NCBI RefSeq assembly: GCF_030123105.1
Contig: NZ_CP126095.1
Span: forward strand, 2,604,001-2,668,000
Source of the DNA: Paenibacillus sp. G2S3
GTDB taxonomy: Bacteria; Bacillota; Bacilli; Paenibacillales; Paenibacillaceae
Direction: 5' to 3'
DNA length: 64,000 bases
The notes below the pieces were generated by a model. That model was not told the origin of the DNA. It made no database searches and was given only the letters and a program-made list of their open reading frames with translations. The translations under genes were made by a program, and so were the position numbers. This document shows positions 1 through 8,064 of this stretch, in pieces; position 1 is the first letter of the stretch; each line of letters opens with the position of its first letter.

Positions 1-1
1 A

Positions 2-286
2 CAGATCTCAAATGGTTTAGGTGGGGACTCCTCGCTAACCTCCGTATTTGTAATGATTGCTGGATTTACGGGCGCAATTGGCGGACCTCTCATTATTAAG
101 CTTTTTAAGATTCGAAGTGAGGTAGGGATTGGGATCGGCTTAGGAACGGGTTCTCATGCACTTGGAACTGCAAAGGCGCTGGAATATGGTGAACAGTCAG
201 TTTCAATGAGCTCAGTAGCGATGACCGTTTGTGCTATTGTCGGTTCATGTATCGGTCCGGTGGTAGCTTGGATTATGTATCCCTAA
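2..286 (+). CDS. lrgB: LrgB/CidB-family membrane protein, C-terminal fragment
   Basis: Cut by the left window edge; the open frame runs from base 2 to TAA at 284-286, about 94 residues. The visible part has glycine-rich hydrophobic segments with the stretch GTGSHALGTAKALE, typical of the C-terminal half of LrgB/CidB proteins. These are inner-membrane partners of the holin-like LrgA/CidA and are linked to murein hydrolase control, cell death, or export of overflow metabolites such as pyruvate. LrgA would be expected just upstream, outside the window. No terminator is obvious before the next small gene. The family call is fairly sure; the physiological role is only inferred from the family. Confidence 0.85.
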   Translation, partial: QISNGLGGDSSLTSVFVMIAGFTGAIGGPLIIKLFKIRSEVGIGIGLGTGSHALGTAKALEYGEQSVSMSSVAMTVCAIVGSCIGPVVAWIMYP

Positions 287-377
287 ATTCATTCGTCGTA
301 ACTATGTTTGCAAAACACTCCATCGGGTAACTATAACTAAGGAACCAAAAAAGCAAAGCACCTGAGGAGGATTTCAC

Positions 378-557
378 ATGTCAGATTATTCTCAAGATGA
401 AGCGGAAATCCGCAACAAGGAAAATAAAGATGGCGATTCATTAGCTGAAATTAAGAAGATGGAGAATGGTGTGGATATCGAGCCAGAAGCAGACGATTGG
501 GTAGCCAAGCCTGCAGAGTCCTCCCATCCTGATCCGCTTCCTAACGATTTGGACTAA
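378..557 (+). CDS. small acidic hypothetical protein (59 aa)
   Basis: ATG at 378 is preceded by a strong GAGGAGG ribosome binding site at 364-370. The product is 59 residues, very rich in Asp, Glu, Pro and Lys, with no cysteine, no membrane segment and no signal peptide. It is probably soluble and partly disordered. A good hairpin terminator follows directly, so it is likely a short stand-alone transcript or the end of the lrg transcript. I do not recognise the family. The site, the codon pattern and the terminator together make it a probable real gene. Confidence 0.6.
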   Translation: MSDYSQDEAEIRNKENKDGDSLAEIKKMENGVDIEPEADDWVAKPAESSHPDPLPNDLD

Positions 558-567
558 ATGATTCGGA

Positions 568-600
568 AGACAGACTGTCCTTCAATGGGCAGTCTGTTTT
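568..600 (+). terminator. intrinsic terminator after the small acidic gene
   Basis: ACAGACTG (570-577) pairs with CAGTCTGT (590-597), with extra weak pairing in the loop, and is followed by TTTT. Confidence 0.75.
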
Positions 601-732
601 GCTTGAGACCAATTTAGCAATTATTGTATAATGAATTCAGGTACAACCTCATCAGAGAGTTTCTCCAAGCTCCTAGTTGCTTTTCGCAAATTTCACAGAT
701 CTCAGCCATTCTTGTAGCAGGGAGGAAATGAA

Positions 733-921
733 ATGCGTAGTCGGAATGAGAACAGTCGATATCGGCAAAAACGTGGTGAGGCCCTTGCAGGCAACTTTGA
801 AAAAAAGTATGGTTCGAACTTTGGTGTACGTAGTGAGCTTACGATGGATACCTTAAAGAAACAACACGACGATCAGTCGCTAATACAGGATCAGAATCAT
901 GAAGAACAGCTTAAACAATGA
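733..921 (+). CDS. small basic hypothetical protein (62 aa)
   Basis: ATG at 733 follows an AGGGAGG site (718-725). The 62-residue product is strongly charged (many Arg, Lys, Glu, Asp, Gln, Asn), with no hydrophobic segment and no cysteine. A terminator lies about 50 bases downstream, so it is probably monocistronic. The size and composition recall the small, often sporulation-linked proteins of Bacillales, but that is only a resemblance and I do not recognise a family. Confidence 0.55.
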   Translation: MRSRNENSRYRQKRGEALAGNFEKKYGSNFGVRSELTMDTLKKQHDDQSLIQDQNHEEQLKQ

Positions 922-967
922 GAGTGGAAGGATATAGACTCCGCTTCACTCCTTATACTTTGTAATG

Positions 968-999
968 AAGGCATAACCTTTGGGTTATGTCTTTTTTTG
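968..999 (+). terminator. intrinsic terminator
   Basis: GCATAACC (971-978) pairs with GGTTATGT (983-990) around a 4-base loop, followed by CTTTTTTT. Confidence 0.8.
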
Positions 1000-1082
1000 C
1001 GCATATCTCCTGAAGAATTAAGGCATAATAGGGCCGGATGGATATCTAAGAAAATAATGACAACTAGGAGTGAAGTATAAAT

Positions 1083-1649
1083 ATGATGACTTCTATATTT
1101 TCTTCAAGCGGAGATACTGCGATGGCAGTGGCAGGCCAATATTTCTTTTATTTTATGATCTACTCTTTTTTAGGCTGGGTATTGGAAGGTACATATAACT
1201 TATATAGTAATGGAAGCTTTCGCAAAGAGGGGTTTCTAAAAGGTCCTTTTAAACCAATGTATGGATTCGCACCACTGCTTCTATTGATTGCAAGAGACTT
1301 AAACCTGCCTTTCCTAATTTTCCTCCTGCTTGCGTTGGTGGTTCCTTCAGCTGTTGAATACGTAAGTGGGTGGCTGCTAAAAACTGTGTTTCAAAAGCAA
1401 TGGTGGGATTACTCAGGGATGTCTTATCAATTGCAAGGGCATATTTGCCTTCGATTCTCCCTATATTGGTGGGCGCTTTCGGTAGCCTGCGTATATGGGA
1501 TTCAGCCGTTTATGGAGCGTTTATATTCACGAGTCCCAAACGTATGGGGAATGATATTTCCTTTGGTGGGTCTTTACCTTATGGCGGATTTATTATGGAC
1601 TTGCTGGAGTCGGTACCGGAGTGAGAAGACCCCCCAATATCAAGATTAA
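1083..1649 (+). CDS. putative ABC transporter permease, CmpB-like (PF06541 type)
   Basis: A 188-residue membrane protein with about five hydrophobic segments. The N-terminal segment (YFFYFMIYSFLGWVLEG) followed by KGPFKPMYGF is the pattern of the CmpB-like / PF06541 family, annotated as putative ABC transporter type IV permease although no transport function is established. ATG 1083 or 1086 may be used; AGGAG at 1066-1070 is somewhat far from both. No ATP-binding partner is adjacent. The role is unknown; the family call is reasonable. Confidence 0.7.
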   Translation: MMTSIFSSSGDTAMAVAGQYFFYFMIYSFLGWVLEGTYNLYSNGSFRKEGFLKGPFKPMYGFAPLLLLIARDLNLPFLIFLLLALVVPSAVEYVSGWLLKTVFQKQWWDYSGMSYQLQGHICLRFSLYWWALSVACVYGIQPFMERLYSRVPNVWGMIFPLVGLYLMADLLWTCWSRYRSEKTPQYQD

Positions 1650-1794
1650 TGCGTTCTATATGATCATTATGAGCATTTTTTTGTATATGAAGCACAAACA
1701 TTTCAGGGACAAGCCCTTCAATCTTGCATAACAGTTTCGCGACGTAAATAATATAGCCATATATTAAATACTAGACGGACTGGTGGAGATAACG

Positions 1795-2259
1795 ATGACA
1801 GGGAAGATTCTAGTAAGTGCATGTCTGTTAGGACATAAAGTGCGCTATGATAATGGTGATGTTCCGTGTCTCGATGCTCGTTTCCTGAAGTGGTATGAGG
1901 AAGGACGTTTTGTCCATATTTGTCCTGAGGTAGTCGGTGGGTTGTCAACGCCTCGTCCAGATGCCCAGCGGCAAGGTGAGCGGGTGGTGACTGGCGCAGG
2001 TGCAGATGTAACGGAGCCCTTTATGAAAGGTGCTCAAGCAACGCTGAAGCTCGCTACAGAACATCAAGTCGCGTTAGCTATTTTAAAACAGGATAGTCCT
2101 TCTTGTGGTAGTCTGTATATTTATGATGGAACTTTTATGGATACAAAGATGTCTGGAGAAGGTACAACTACGGAGTTATTACGGCAGAATGGGTTTAAGG
2201 TGTTCGGCGAAGATCAGCTGGATGAAGTGGAGAAAGAACTAGCTCGAATGGAAGGGTAA
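1795..2259 (+). CDS. DUF523 family protein
   Basis: A 154-residue soluble protein starting with MTGKILVSACLLGHKVRYDNGD, the hallmark of DUF523, with the second conserved block QDSPSCGS near residue 100. The conserved cysteines of SACLLG and SPSCG suggest metal or thiol chemistry, but the function of the family is not established. ATG 1795 is chosen because GGTGGAG (1782-1788) sits six bases upstream; a GTG at 1783 lies inside that site. It stands alone between two unrelated genes. Confidence 0.8.
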   Translation: MTGKILVSACLLGHKVRYDNGDVPCLDARFLKWYEEGRFVHICPEVVGGLSTPRPDAQRQGERVVTGAGADVTEPFMKGAQATLKLATEHQVALAILKQDSPSCGSLYIYDGTFMDTKMSGEGTTTELLRQNGFKVFGEDQLDEVEKELARMEG

Positions 2260-2387
2260 GTTATTCTTCAAGTAATAAATGGAACTCATGTTACATAGTG
2301 TGTATAAGGGGAACGAAGCTGTGTCCTTGGGAGAGGAACTGCCGTCCGAAGAGCCATCCTTCATTTTGGGATTGGAGGCGGACGCAG

Positions 2388-2468
2388 ATGAGTATTGATC
2401 AGCTCATTTCATTGCTCGTTCTTGTCATCATGATCGTACAGCTTGCCGGCAACAAAGGGAAACACTAA
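2388..2468 (+). CDS. putative holin-like toxin peptide (26 aa)
   Basis: ATG 2388 follows GGAGGCG (2374-2380) at normal spacing. The 26-residue peptide begins MSIDQLISLLVLVIMIVQLAG and ends in the charged tail NKGKH: one short hydrophobic helix with a basic C-terminus. This matches the size and layout of the short 'putative holin-like toxin' peptides of Bacillota, several of which are type I toxins repressed by an antisense RNA. A strong terminator follows within 30 bases. I cannot identify an antitoxin RNA by eye, so the toxin role is inference. It is too short for ordinary gene finders. Confidence 0.5.
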   Translation: MSIDQLISLLVLVIMIVQLAGNKGKH

Positions 2469-2494
2469 GTTTTAAGTCTCACCTCATTGTAATT

Positions 2495-2536
2495 GCTTCC
2501 GGATCTCAGTATTTTTTGAGTTCGGAAGCTTTTTTT
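2495..2536 (+). terminator. intrinsic terminator after the 26-aa peptide
   Basis: GCTTCCG (2495-2501) and TCTCA pair with TGAG and CGGAAGC (2523-2529), followed by a run of seven T. Confidence 0.85.
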
Positions 2537-2668
2537 GTTCCCTGCGCTAAGCATATTGCGGAATCTAAAGGATTCCGTCACAAAGATGTCTAATATATAC
2601 ATAATGTGGGTTTTTGGGAAGTGAGAGGAAAACATGATGATGTTCTACTAAAAGATGTGAGAGGGTGG

Positions 2669-3151
2669 ATGAATAGCGTGCCGATGTCTGAGTATTATCA
2701 GGGGATCCGAGGTAAAGTGGGTTCAGAGTTATTAATGATGCCTTCCGTAGCTGCAGTAATAAGAAATAAAGAAGATGAAATTCTGTTTATTCGAAAACCT
2801 GGAGAGTCCTTGTGGGGATTGCCAGCAGGAGCCATCGAGCCAGGGGAACGTCCGGGAAGAACTTTGCGCAGAGAAGTATATGAAGAGACGGGATTAATGG
2901 TGCACCCCACTTCCATTCTTGGGGTTTTTGGTGGAGGGAAATATAGATACGAATATAACAATGGGGATCAGGTGGAATATACAGTCATTGTATTTGAGTG
3001 TTCTATCATCCGTGGAACGCTGAGAGCGGTGGATGGGGAAAGCGAAGAATTTAAGTTTTTTAAAGAGAGTGAGCTTCCCGAGATGACCATTCCTTACCCA
3101 GTGGAGATTTTCAAGAAAGAACGCGAGGTAGTAAAAACGATCTTTGAGTGA
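2669..3151 (+). CDS. Nudix hydrolase
   Basis: The Nudix box is clear: G, five residues, then EPGERPGRTLRREVYEETG, matching GX5EX7REUXEEXGU. Such enzymes hydrolyse nucleoside diphosphates linked to another moiety; the substrate cannot be read from sequence. The frame stays open upstream to a GTG at 2606, but homologues of this type usually begin near MSEYYQ..., so ATG 2669 (after GAGGG at 2661-2665) or ATG 2684 is more likely; the start is uncertain. The next gene, a histidine phosphatase, begins 18 bases after the stop and is probably cotranscribed. Confidence 0.8.
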   Translation: MNSVPMSEYYQGIRGKVGSELLMMPSVAAVIRNKEDEILFIRKPGESLWGLPAGAIEPGERPGRTLRREVYEETGLMVHPTSILGVFGGGKYRYEYNNGDQVEYTVIVFECSIIRGTLRAVDGESEEFKFFKESELPEMTIPYPVEIFKKEREVVKTIFE

Positions 3152-3169
3152 GCTGGAGAGGAGTAACTC

Positions 3170-3757
3170 ATGAAGACTTTTATTTACATGATTAGGCACG
3201 CAGTATCACCTTTTGTGCTTGGGGATGAGCGGGAACGAGGATTATCCGACAAAGGGCATGAGGACGCATATAGAATTAAAGAAATATTGGCGGAGGAAGA
3301 AATCACACATTTTGTCTCCAGTCCTTATAGACGAGCCATTGATACGATTAAGCATTTGGCTGAAGCTTCGGATCAAAAGATTGAACTGTATGAAGAACTT
3401 AGAGAAAGAGCCATCGCAAGCATGGAGATCGAGATCAGCGAACAAGAAATTCTTCAGGGTATCCAGACATCATTCACAGACTTACAGTATAAAATGTCAA
3501 ATGGAGAGAGTACTCAGGAAGCGCAAGAGCGTGCGATTCCCATCCTGAAGCAATTGATCCAGCAAAATAAAGGCGGCAAAATTGCACTTGGTACACACGG
3601 GAATATCATGACCATTATCCTGAATTACTTCAATAAAGAATATGGTTATGAGTTCTTTGAACAGACTTCCAAACCAGATATTTATAAGCTGGAATTTAAT
3701 GAATTAGAGCTTACTAGTGTGGAACGAATGTGGAACCCCGAAGTACTGAGCAAATGA
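3170..3757 (+). CDS. histidine phosphatase family protein
   Basis: A 195-residue phosphoglycerate-mutase-like protein. The catalytic motif appears as IRHA at residues 8-11 (usually RHG/RHA), the second arginine in SSPYRRAIDT, the acidic residues near LRER, and the C-terminal histidine in GTHGN. It should remove a phosphate from a small molecule or phosphoprotein; the substrate is unknown. GAGAGGAG precedes ATG 3170. Its stop overlaps the start of the next gene (ATGA), so the two are translationally coupled and part of a run that ends with amj. Confidence 0.82.
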   Translation: MKTFIYMIRHAVSPFVLGDERERGLSDKGHEDAYRIKEILAEEEITHFVSSPYRRAIDTIKHLAEASDQKIELYEELRERAIASMEIEISEQEILQGIQTSFTDLQYKMSNGESTQEAQERAIPILKQLIQQNKGGKIALGTHGNIMTIILNYFNKEYGYEFFEQTSKPDIYKLEFNELELTSVERMWNPEVLSK

Positions 3758-4179
3758 AATATTTTATTAAGCTTAATGCATTAAGCACAATTTATGCCTT
3801 TATGTTGTTTGTCGTAATAGAGCTACTAGTAAATATTTATCGTATTAGTAGAATTTCTGGCTTGGAGCTGGATAAAGTGAATAACTTGCTGCATATCTTC
3901 ATATTTGTGTTATTTATATTTTTTTCTATAGGGTTTGTTTGGATGACAAAAAAATATTTGAGCGGTAACAAATCCATGTATTTCACTACGATCCTGTGGT
4001 TTCCCTATTTGGTTCTGTTTATTAATTTATTCGCAGCATGGTTCCCAATTACAGAAGCTGCGGATAAACCAGTCCCGGTAACAGGGTTAATCATAATAGG
4101 GGCCATGATTATTTATCCGTTTTATATCGTGATGATTAATATTATAGAAAGCATAAACTTCAAGTCAGACGCAGGATAG
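3754..4179 (+). CDS. four-helix membrane protein, family not recognised
   Basis: ATG 3754 overlaps the phosphatase stop in an ATGA arrangement; an in-frame GTG at 3730 is less likely. The 141-residue product has about four hydrophobic helices (around residues 8-28, 45-65, 80-100, 115-135) with short charged loops and no enzymatic motif. It sits between a phosphatase and a DUF2809 protein. I see no recognised family; membrane location is clear from the sequence. Confidence 0.65.
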   Translation: MKYFIKLNALSTIYAFMLFVVIELLVNIYRISRISGLELDKVNNLLHIFIFVLFIFFSIGFVWMTKKYLSGNKSMYFTTILWFPYLVLFINLFAAWFPITEAADKPVPVTGLIIIGAMIIYPFYIVMINIIESINFKSDAG

Positions 4180-4188
4180 AGGATGGAA

Positions 4189-4599
4189 ATGAGAGTCAAT
4201 GCTTTAAAAGAAAGAGTTATTTATGGATGCATCTGCCTAATTGTTATTGTACTGGGGTTATGCTCTAGAGCATTCTCGGAACAGCTCCCCTTGTTTGTAT
4301 CGAGACATTTTGGAGATGCGCTATGGGGAAGCATGGTTTACTTTATGTTTCGCGTACTGCTAGTGAATCGGAGGCAGTGGATCGCTTTTGTATGGAGTCT
4401 GATGTTTAGCTTCAGCATAGAATTTAGCCAACTATATCAAGCGGAGTGGATCAACAGCATTCGTGCTACCATACTGGGCGGGCTGATTCTCGGCAAAGGA
4501 TTCCTATGGGTTGATCTTGTTAGATATACTGTTGGAATCATGCTTTCTTATGGATTGGATCAATACTTCCGTCCAAAACTGCACCGAATAGATAAATAG
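4189..4599 (+). CDS. DUF2809 family membrane protein
   Basis: 136 residues with four predicted membrane helices. The block FSFSIEFSQLYQAEWINSIR, with an E/Q-rich face in the membrane, is characteristic of DUF2809, and the flanking GLCSRAF and GDALWGSMVYFMF segments agree. Function unknown. ATG 4189 is favoured over 4183 because GAGG at 4179-4182 is correctly spaced for it. It begins 9 bases after the previous stop and ends 7 bases before the amj frame, so the four genes look like one operon. Confidence 0.78.
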   Translation: MRVNALKERVIYGCICLIVIVLGLCSRAFSEQLPLFVSRHFGDALWGSMVYFMFRVLLVNRRQWIAFVWSLMFSFSIEFSQLYQAEWINSIRATILGGLILGKGFLWVDLVRYTVGIMLSYGLDQYFRPKLHRIDK

Positions 4600-4605
4600 C
4601 TTTCA

Positions 4606-5415
4606 ATGGAGATGAACCTACAAATGATAAATAGCTTGATTGTAGTATGCTTGCTAACAATGATTATTCACACAGCAGAAACTTTATCCTATTCGGTAAG
4701 ATACGCCGGAGTGAAGCTGAACAAGATAGCGATTGCGCTGTCTCTGACAGGCATTATAGTTCTCGTATCAAGAACTGCCAACATGATTCAAGCTCCACTA
4801 ACGGCTAAATTCGTAGACTATGCCAAAATACATTCTGATTTCCCACTTCTTAATTATTTGAGAATTATATTATTAGCTTCTTCATTAGGGACATTAATAG
4901 CCATAGCTATTTTCCCTACCTTTGTAGGCTTGTTTGGAAGAATCATCTCTAAGCTTGAAATCGAGGGTTCTATTCCCAAGCTGCTTACCAGCGTAACGAT
5001 CGGGCAGTTAAAGAATACTAGAAAATACATAAGAAAACCAAAAGTAAATCTATATAACTTTAGATATCTGGGGATTCCTAAACGTTTTATTATTATGAAT
5101 GTTTTTGTTACAGCCTTTTACACCGTAGGTGTCATATCATCTTTGTACGCTGCTCATCTAATGCCTCAATATAGCACGACTGCTTCTCAAGCCTCAGGAT
5201 TGATTAACGGAATGGCGACTATAATGCTGACCATATTTATCGACCCACAGCTTGGTCTTATTACTCATAAGGCCACTGAAAATGTAGAATACCGTGATCA
5301 GCTAGGAAAAATATATGTGGTATTGATGGGTTCACGATTTCTAGGTACTATACTTGCTCAGCTCCTAATTGTGCCCGCAGCCCAACTAATTAGCATGTTA
5401 GTGAAGCTGATATGA
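4606..5415 (+). CDS. amj: lipid II flippase Amj (DUF2837)
   Basis: A 269-residue membrane protein with about six helices. The N-terminal block HTAETLSYSVRYAGV and VLVSRTANMIQAPL, and later IDPQLGLITH, match the Amj (YdaH, formerly DUF2837) family. Amj of Bacillus subtilis is an alternate to MurJ that flips lipid II across the membrane for peptidoglycan synthesis and is induced under SigM when MurJ fails. The start is uncertain: ATG 4606 and 4612 have no site, whereas ATG 4624 gives an N-terminus closer to the family (MINSLIVV). It is the last gene of the phosphatase / membrane protein / DUF2809 run. Confidence 0.85.
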   Translation: MEMNLQMINSLIVVCLLTMIIHTAETLSYSVRYAGVKLNKIAIALSLTGIIVLVSRTANMIQAPLTAKFVDYAKIHSDFPLLNYLRIILLASSLGTLIAIAIFPTFVGLFGRIISKLEIEGSIPKLLTSVTIGQLKNTRKYIRKPKVNLYNFRYLGIPKRFIIMNVFVTAFYTVGVISSLYAAHLMPQYSTTASQASGLINGMATIMLTIFIDPQLGLITHKATENVEYRDQLGKIYVVLMGSRFLGTILAQLLIVPAAQLISMLVKLI

Positions 5416-5433
5416 GTCGGTAAGGGCGAATCA

Positions 5434-6210
5434 TTATGGAAGCTTAGACTCTGCTGCGCGTAAAGCTAGTGCAATCTTCTGCTCCCAGCTGTAAATATTC
5501 TGCTGCATGGAATGAATTCGTATCATTTGCTCATAGGATGCTCTCATTTTTGTAGCTGCCGTGATAGCATCCCCTTGTTTTACAGCCGATTTATAGAGTT
5601 TATCAGCTTCTGAGCGAACTTTCTGTGCTACAGTGATATTTTTGTTCTCGGCGGTAATTTGCTTCTTCAAAACTGTGATCGGCGCCAGCGCATCTTTGGT
5701 AGGCTTGAGCTTATTAGCGGTCTGCTTGCGGGCAGTTGCCAACGCGTCTGCCTTCTCTTTAACTTCAGTTCGTGCGATGGTTACCGCAGCCTTGAGCTTA
5801 TTACGTCTCAGATCAAGGAGAGTGGCTGTCTTAAAGTCTTTAGCTTTCTTCGCTGCGGTAGACTGCTTACTGAGTGTGCTGTATTGTTCCAGTAGGGGAG
5901 CGTGTTTCTTCTGAGCTGATGTGGCTTCAGAAGATAAGCGACTCAGCAGAGCCTTGTCTGTTGACGCTATGACAGAGTGAATAGATTTCAGCGTCTCATT
6001 GTTCTGCTTACGTAGCGTTTGGATTTTTGAACTATCAGATTTGAGGGCTGCTTGAAGCGAGGTATAATTGCCATGGAGGCCATTAATGTCATCTAAGGCA
6101 GAGTCCCAATCTGTACCTGCAGAAGCCATTGTAAGGTTGCTGTTTAGTAGAGCTACTACAAGGATTAATTGGACAAGCCTCTTTAAATACCTAAATTTGT
6201 GAATTGACAT
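5434..6210 (-). CDS. secreted coiled-coil protein, function unknown
   Basis: ATG at 6210 with TAAGGAG (6221-6227 side) gives a 258-residue protein. A lysine/arginine-rich start and hydrophobic core (LVQLILVVALLNSNLTMASAG) form a signal peptide of about 30 residues. The rest is almost entirely Ala/Lys/Glu/Gln/Thr-rich helix with heptad spacing and no cysteine, so an extended exported coiled coil is likely. The open frame continues upstream to 6300 but that part covers a terminator hairpin and a leader, so it is not coding. I recognise no catalytic domain. The leader and promoter are described separately and suggest regulated expression. Confidence 0.7.
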   Translation of the reverse strand: MSIHKFRYLKRLVQLILVVALLNSNLTMASAGTDWDSALDDINGLHGNYTSLQAALKSDSSKIQTLRKQNNETLKSIHSVIASTDKALLSRLSSEATSAQKKHAPLLEQYSTLSKQSTAAKKAKDFKTATLLDLRRNKLKAAVTIARTEVKEKADALATARKQTANKLKPTKDALAPITVLKKQITAENKNITVAQKVRSEADKLYKSAVKQGDAITAATKMRASYEQMIRIHSMQQNIYSWEQKIALALRAAESKLP

Positions 6211-6242
6211 TCGTTTCAGCTCCTTAATTAGTTTATATGCGC

Positions 6243-6291
6243 AAAAAAGCACCTCCAAGATAGGCATGAATGCCTGTCTTGCGAGGTGCTT
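6243..6291 (-). promoter_or_regulatory. terminator hairpin in the 5' leader of the coiled-coil gene (attenuator candidate)
   Basis: Read on the minus strand, AAGCACCTC (6283-6291 side) pairs with GAGGTGCTT (6247-6255 side), with an inner stem AGGCAT/ATGCCT, and is followed directly by six T. It lies between a good promoter (6322-6350) and the start codon at 6210, so full-length transcription must pass a terminator. No antiterminator partner or known riboswitch core was recognised. Confidence 0.6.
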
Positions 6292-6321
6292 CGCCCGCAC
6301 AGAAATATAAATGATGCACTT

Positions 6322-6350
6322 AATATAACTTGAAATGAATGGATAGTCAA
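6322..6350 (-). promoter_or_regulatory. SigA-type promoter for the coiled-coil gene
   Basis: On the minus strand TTGACT (6345-6350) and TATATT (6322-6327) are separated by exactly 17 bases, close to consensus. It would start transcription near 6315 and give a leader of about 100 bases. Confidence 0.7.
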
Positions 6351-6408
6351 TTGTGAATAGAACATTTGTTTGCTTTTTTGAAATAATGAAACATAAGGAG
6401 AGTCAAAG

Positions 6409-7266
6409 ATGAATTCACATCTAGATCGAATGCATGATCGAGTGGCCTTAATAACCGGTACCTCTAGTGGATTTGGACTGCTCACAGCCCTCAAACTAGC
6501 TGGGCAGGGATTCAAAGTTGTAGCAACCATGCGCGATTTGAGTCGTAAAGGCGAGCTTGAACAGCAGGCAGAGCAAGCAGGACTCTTGAAGCAGCTTCAT
6601 TTTATGACCATGGATGTTACTGATAGTGATTCTATACAGGCTACTATATCCTCAGTGCACGAAACATTCGGAAGAATTGATGTTTTGGTAAATAATGCAG
6701 GCTTTGCTATAGGCGGCTTCATAGAAGAGATATCCATGGAGGAATGGCGCCAGCAAATGGAGACGAATTTTTTCGGATTAGTGGCGGTGACAAAAGCTGT
6801 GCTGCCAGTAATGCGAGAACAGAGAAGTGGTACGATTATTAACGTGGGGAGTATAAGCGGGTTGTCCGGTTTCCCGGGATATGCACCCTATGCAGCTTCC
6901 AAATTTGCAGTAGAAGGATTCAGTGAAAGTCTGCGTCATGAAATGTCTCCTTATGGAATACGTGTAGTATTAATTGAACCTGGCTCCTTCCGTACCCTGA
7001 TCTGGGGAAAAGGAATGGCACAAATTCGTCAAGTCGAAGATTCTCCTTATAGAGACCGTCTGGACGCTGTGCTACGATATTCCAAGCATACCGCTGAAAC
7101 TGCACCTGATCCAAAGCAAGTAGCAGATCTTATCGGTCGTATTACTGAAATGAAGTCACCAAGGCTTCGGTACCCTATCGGCAAAGGCACCCGGATCTTG
7201 ATCTTAGGCAAAACGCTGCTCCCGTGGAAATGGCTGGAGAGAATTATTGCGAAAGAATTGAGGTGA
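6409..7266 (+). CDS. short-chain dehydrogenase/reductase (classical SDR)
   Basis: 285 residues. Cofactor motif TGTSSGFG at 17-23, NNAG at 95-98, catalytic Ser near 148-150, and Tyr161/Lys165 in PYAASK: all elements of a classical NAD(P)-dependent SDR. The length and the SISG...PYGIRV pattern fit the subgroup acting on retinol/steroid-like or other hydrophobic alcohols, but the substrate is unknown. AAGGAGA precedes ATG 6409. It is divergent from the coiled-coil gene and followed after 4 bases by a small membrane protein, likely the same transcript. Confidence 0.88.
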   Translation: MNSHLDRMHDRVALITGTSSGFGLLTALKLAGQGFKVVATMRDLSRKGELEQQAEQAGLLKQLHFMTMDVTDSDSIQATISSVHETFGRIDVLVNNAGFAIGGFIEEISMEEWRQQMETNFFGLVAVTKAVLPVMREQRSGTIINVGSISGLSGFPGYAPYAASKFAVEGFSESLRHEMSPYGIRVVLIEPGSFRTLIWGKGMAQIRQVEDSPYRDRLDAVLRYSKHTAETAPDPKQVADLIGRITEMKSPRLRYPIGKGTRILILGKTLLPWKWLERIIAKELR

Positions 7267-7270
7267 TGGA

Positions 7271-7615
7271 ATGGAGCAATCCATAAACTTAACAATCATT
7301 AAACTCATTGGATATGTATCCAGTTTGATGACCGTTTTTTTATGGTTTATATTTATATTCATTAATCCGTATGCTGAGGTTACGAATCAATCCAGTATTA
7401 TAATAAGTATGGTAATGTTGGTGTTGCCTGCCGGATTACTTGCGATAGGTGTCTCTTTAAACAGAAGCCTTCTCATGCTTCTCGCCTTTATTTGGAGTTT
7501 TCCATACAGTTTATATATGTTTTTAACGCCGGGAATCTTCAGGTTGTTCGGGATTACAAGCTTAATGTATTTATTGTGTTTTGTGTTATTTAGAATCATC
7601 AAGATCAGATTTTGA
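7271..7615 (+). CDS. small membrane protein, four helices, unrecognised
   Basis: 114 residues, starting at ATG 7271 with GAGGTGA inside the end of the SDR gene. About four hydrophobic segments (residues 10-32, 42-62, 68-84, 90-108) with almost no loops and no motif. It lies in a short run SDR / membrane protein / DUF4265-like. No family recognised; membrane location is plain from the sequence. Confidence 0.6.
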   Translation: MEQSINLTIIKLIGYVSSLMTVFLWFIFIFINPYAEVTNQSSIIISMVMLVLPAGLLAIGVSLNRSLLMLLAFIWSFPYSLYMFLTPGIFRLFGITSLMYLLCFVLFRIIKIRF

Positions 7616-7634
7616 ATAGAATTGAGGTGTGCTG

Positions 7635-8030
7635 ATGCTAGATTCGTCAGGACTACATATTTGCTTCGATCCAGCAGGCCGTGAAATAGAAATCCTTGAT
7701 GTTACTCCAGTCGGTAAAGATAAATACCGCATCGAAGAGACGCCGATCTTTAATCCAAGTGTTACAATGGGTGATATTATACGGGTGAAAGAAGAGCTAG
7801 GGATCTATTACTATCAGGAAACTGTACAGAAATCTCATTTCAAAAGGTACGCTTGGCTCCTCAGTAAAGAGGCTGTTGATTCAGCAGCCATTTCTGCTTT
7901 TAAACAACGGATCACAGAGAATGATGGGAAATGTGAACAGATCTTTGGCGGTTTGTTGGTCATTCATATTCCTAAGAATACTTTGATGGACGTAGATGGG
8001 GAAATGAATCGCATTATTGAGCGGTTTTAA
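7635..8030 (+). CDS. hypothetical protein resembling DUF4265
   Basis: ATG 7635 is chosen because GAGGTG (7624-7629) is five bases upstream; a GTG at 7629 overlaps that site. The 131-residue product has the pattern YRIEETPIF...MGDIIRVKEELGIYYYQETVQKS, which resembles the N-terminal beta-rich part of DUF4265 proteins. No catalytic residues are evident, no signal peptide, no membrane helix. Twenty bases after the membrane gene, so probably cotranscribed. Confidence 0.55.
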   Translation: MLDSSGLHICFDPAGREIEILDVTPVGKDKYRIEETPIFNPSVTMGDIIRVKEELGIYYYQETVQKSHFKRYAWLLSKEAVDSAAISAFKQRITENDGKCEQIFGGLLVIHIPKNTLMDVDGEMNRIIERF

Positions 8031-8064
8031 AAGTGTGGGTACGTAAATATTAACGAGTATGAAT

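Noticed and set aside
1370..1624. Frame overlapping the CmpB-like gene
   Set aside because: Inside the main gene in another frame and without a ribosome site.
6211..6300. Upstream extension of the coiled-coil gene to 6300
   Set aside because: It covers the terminator hairpin and leader; a good ribosome site and signal peptide place the start at 6210.
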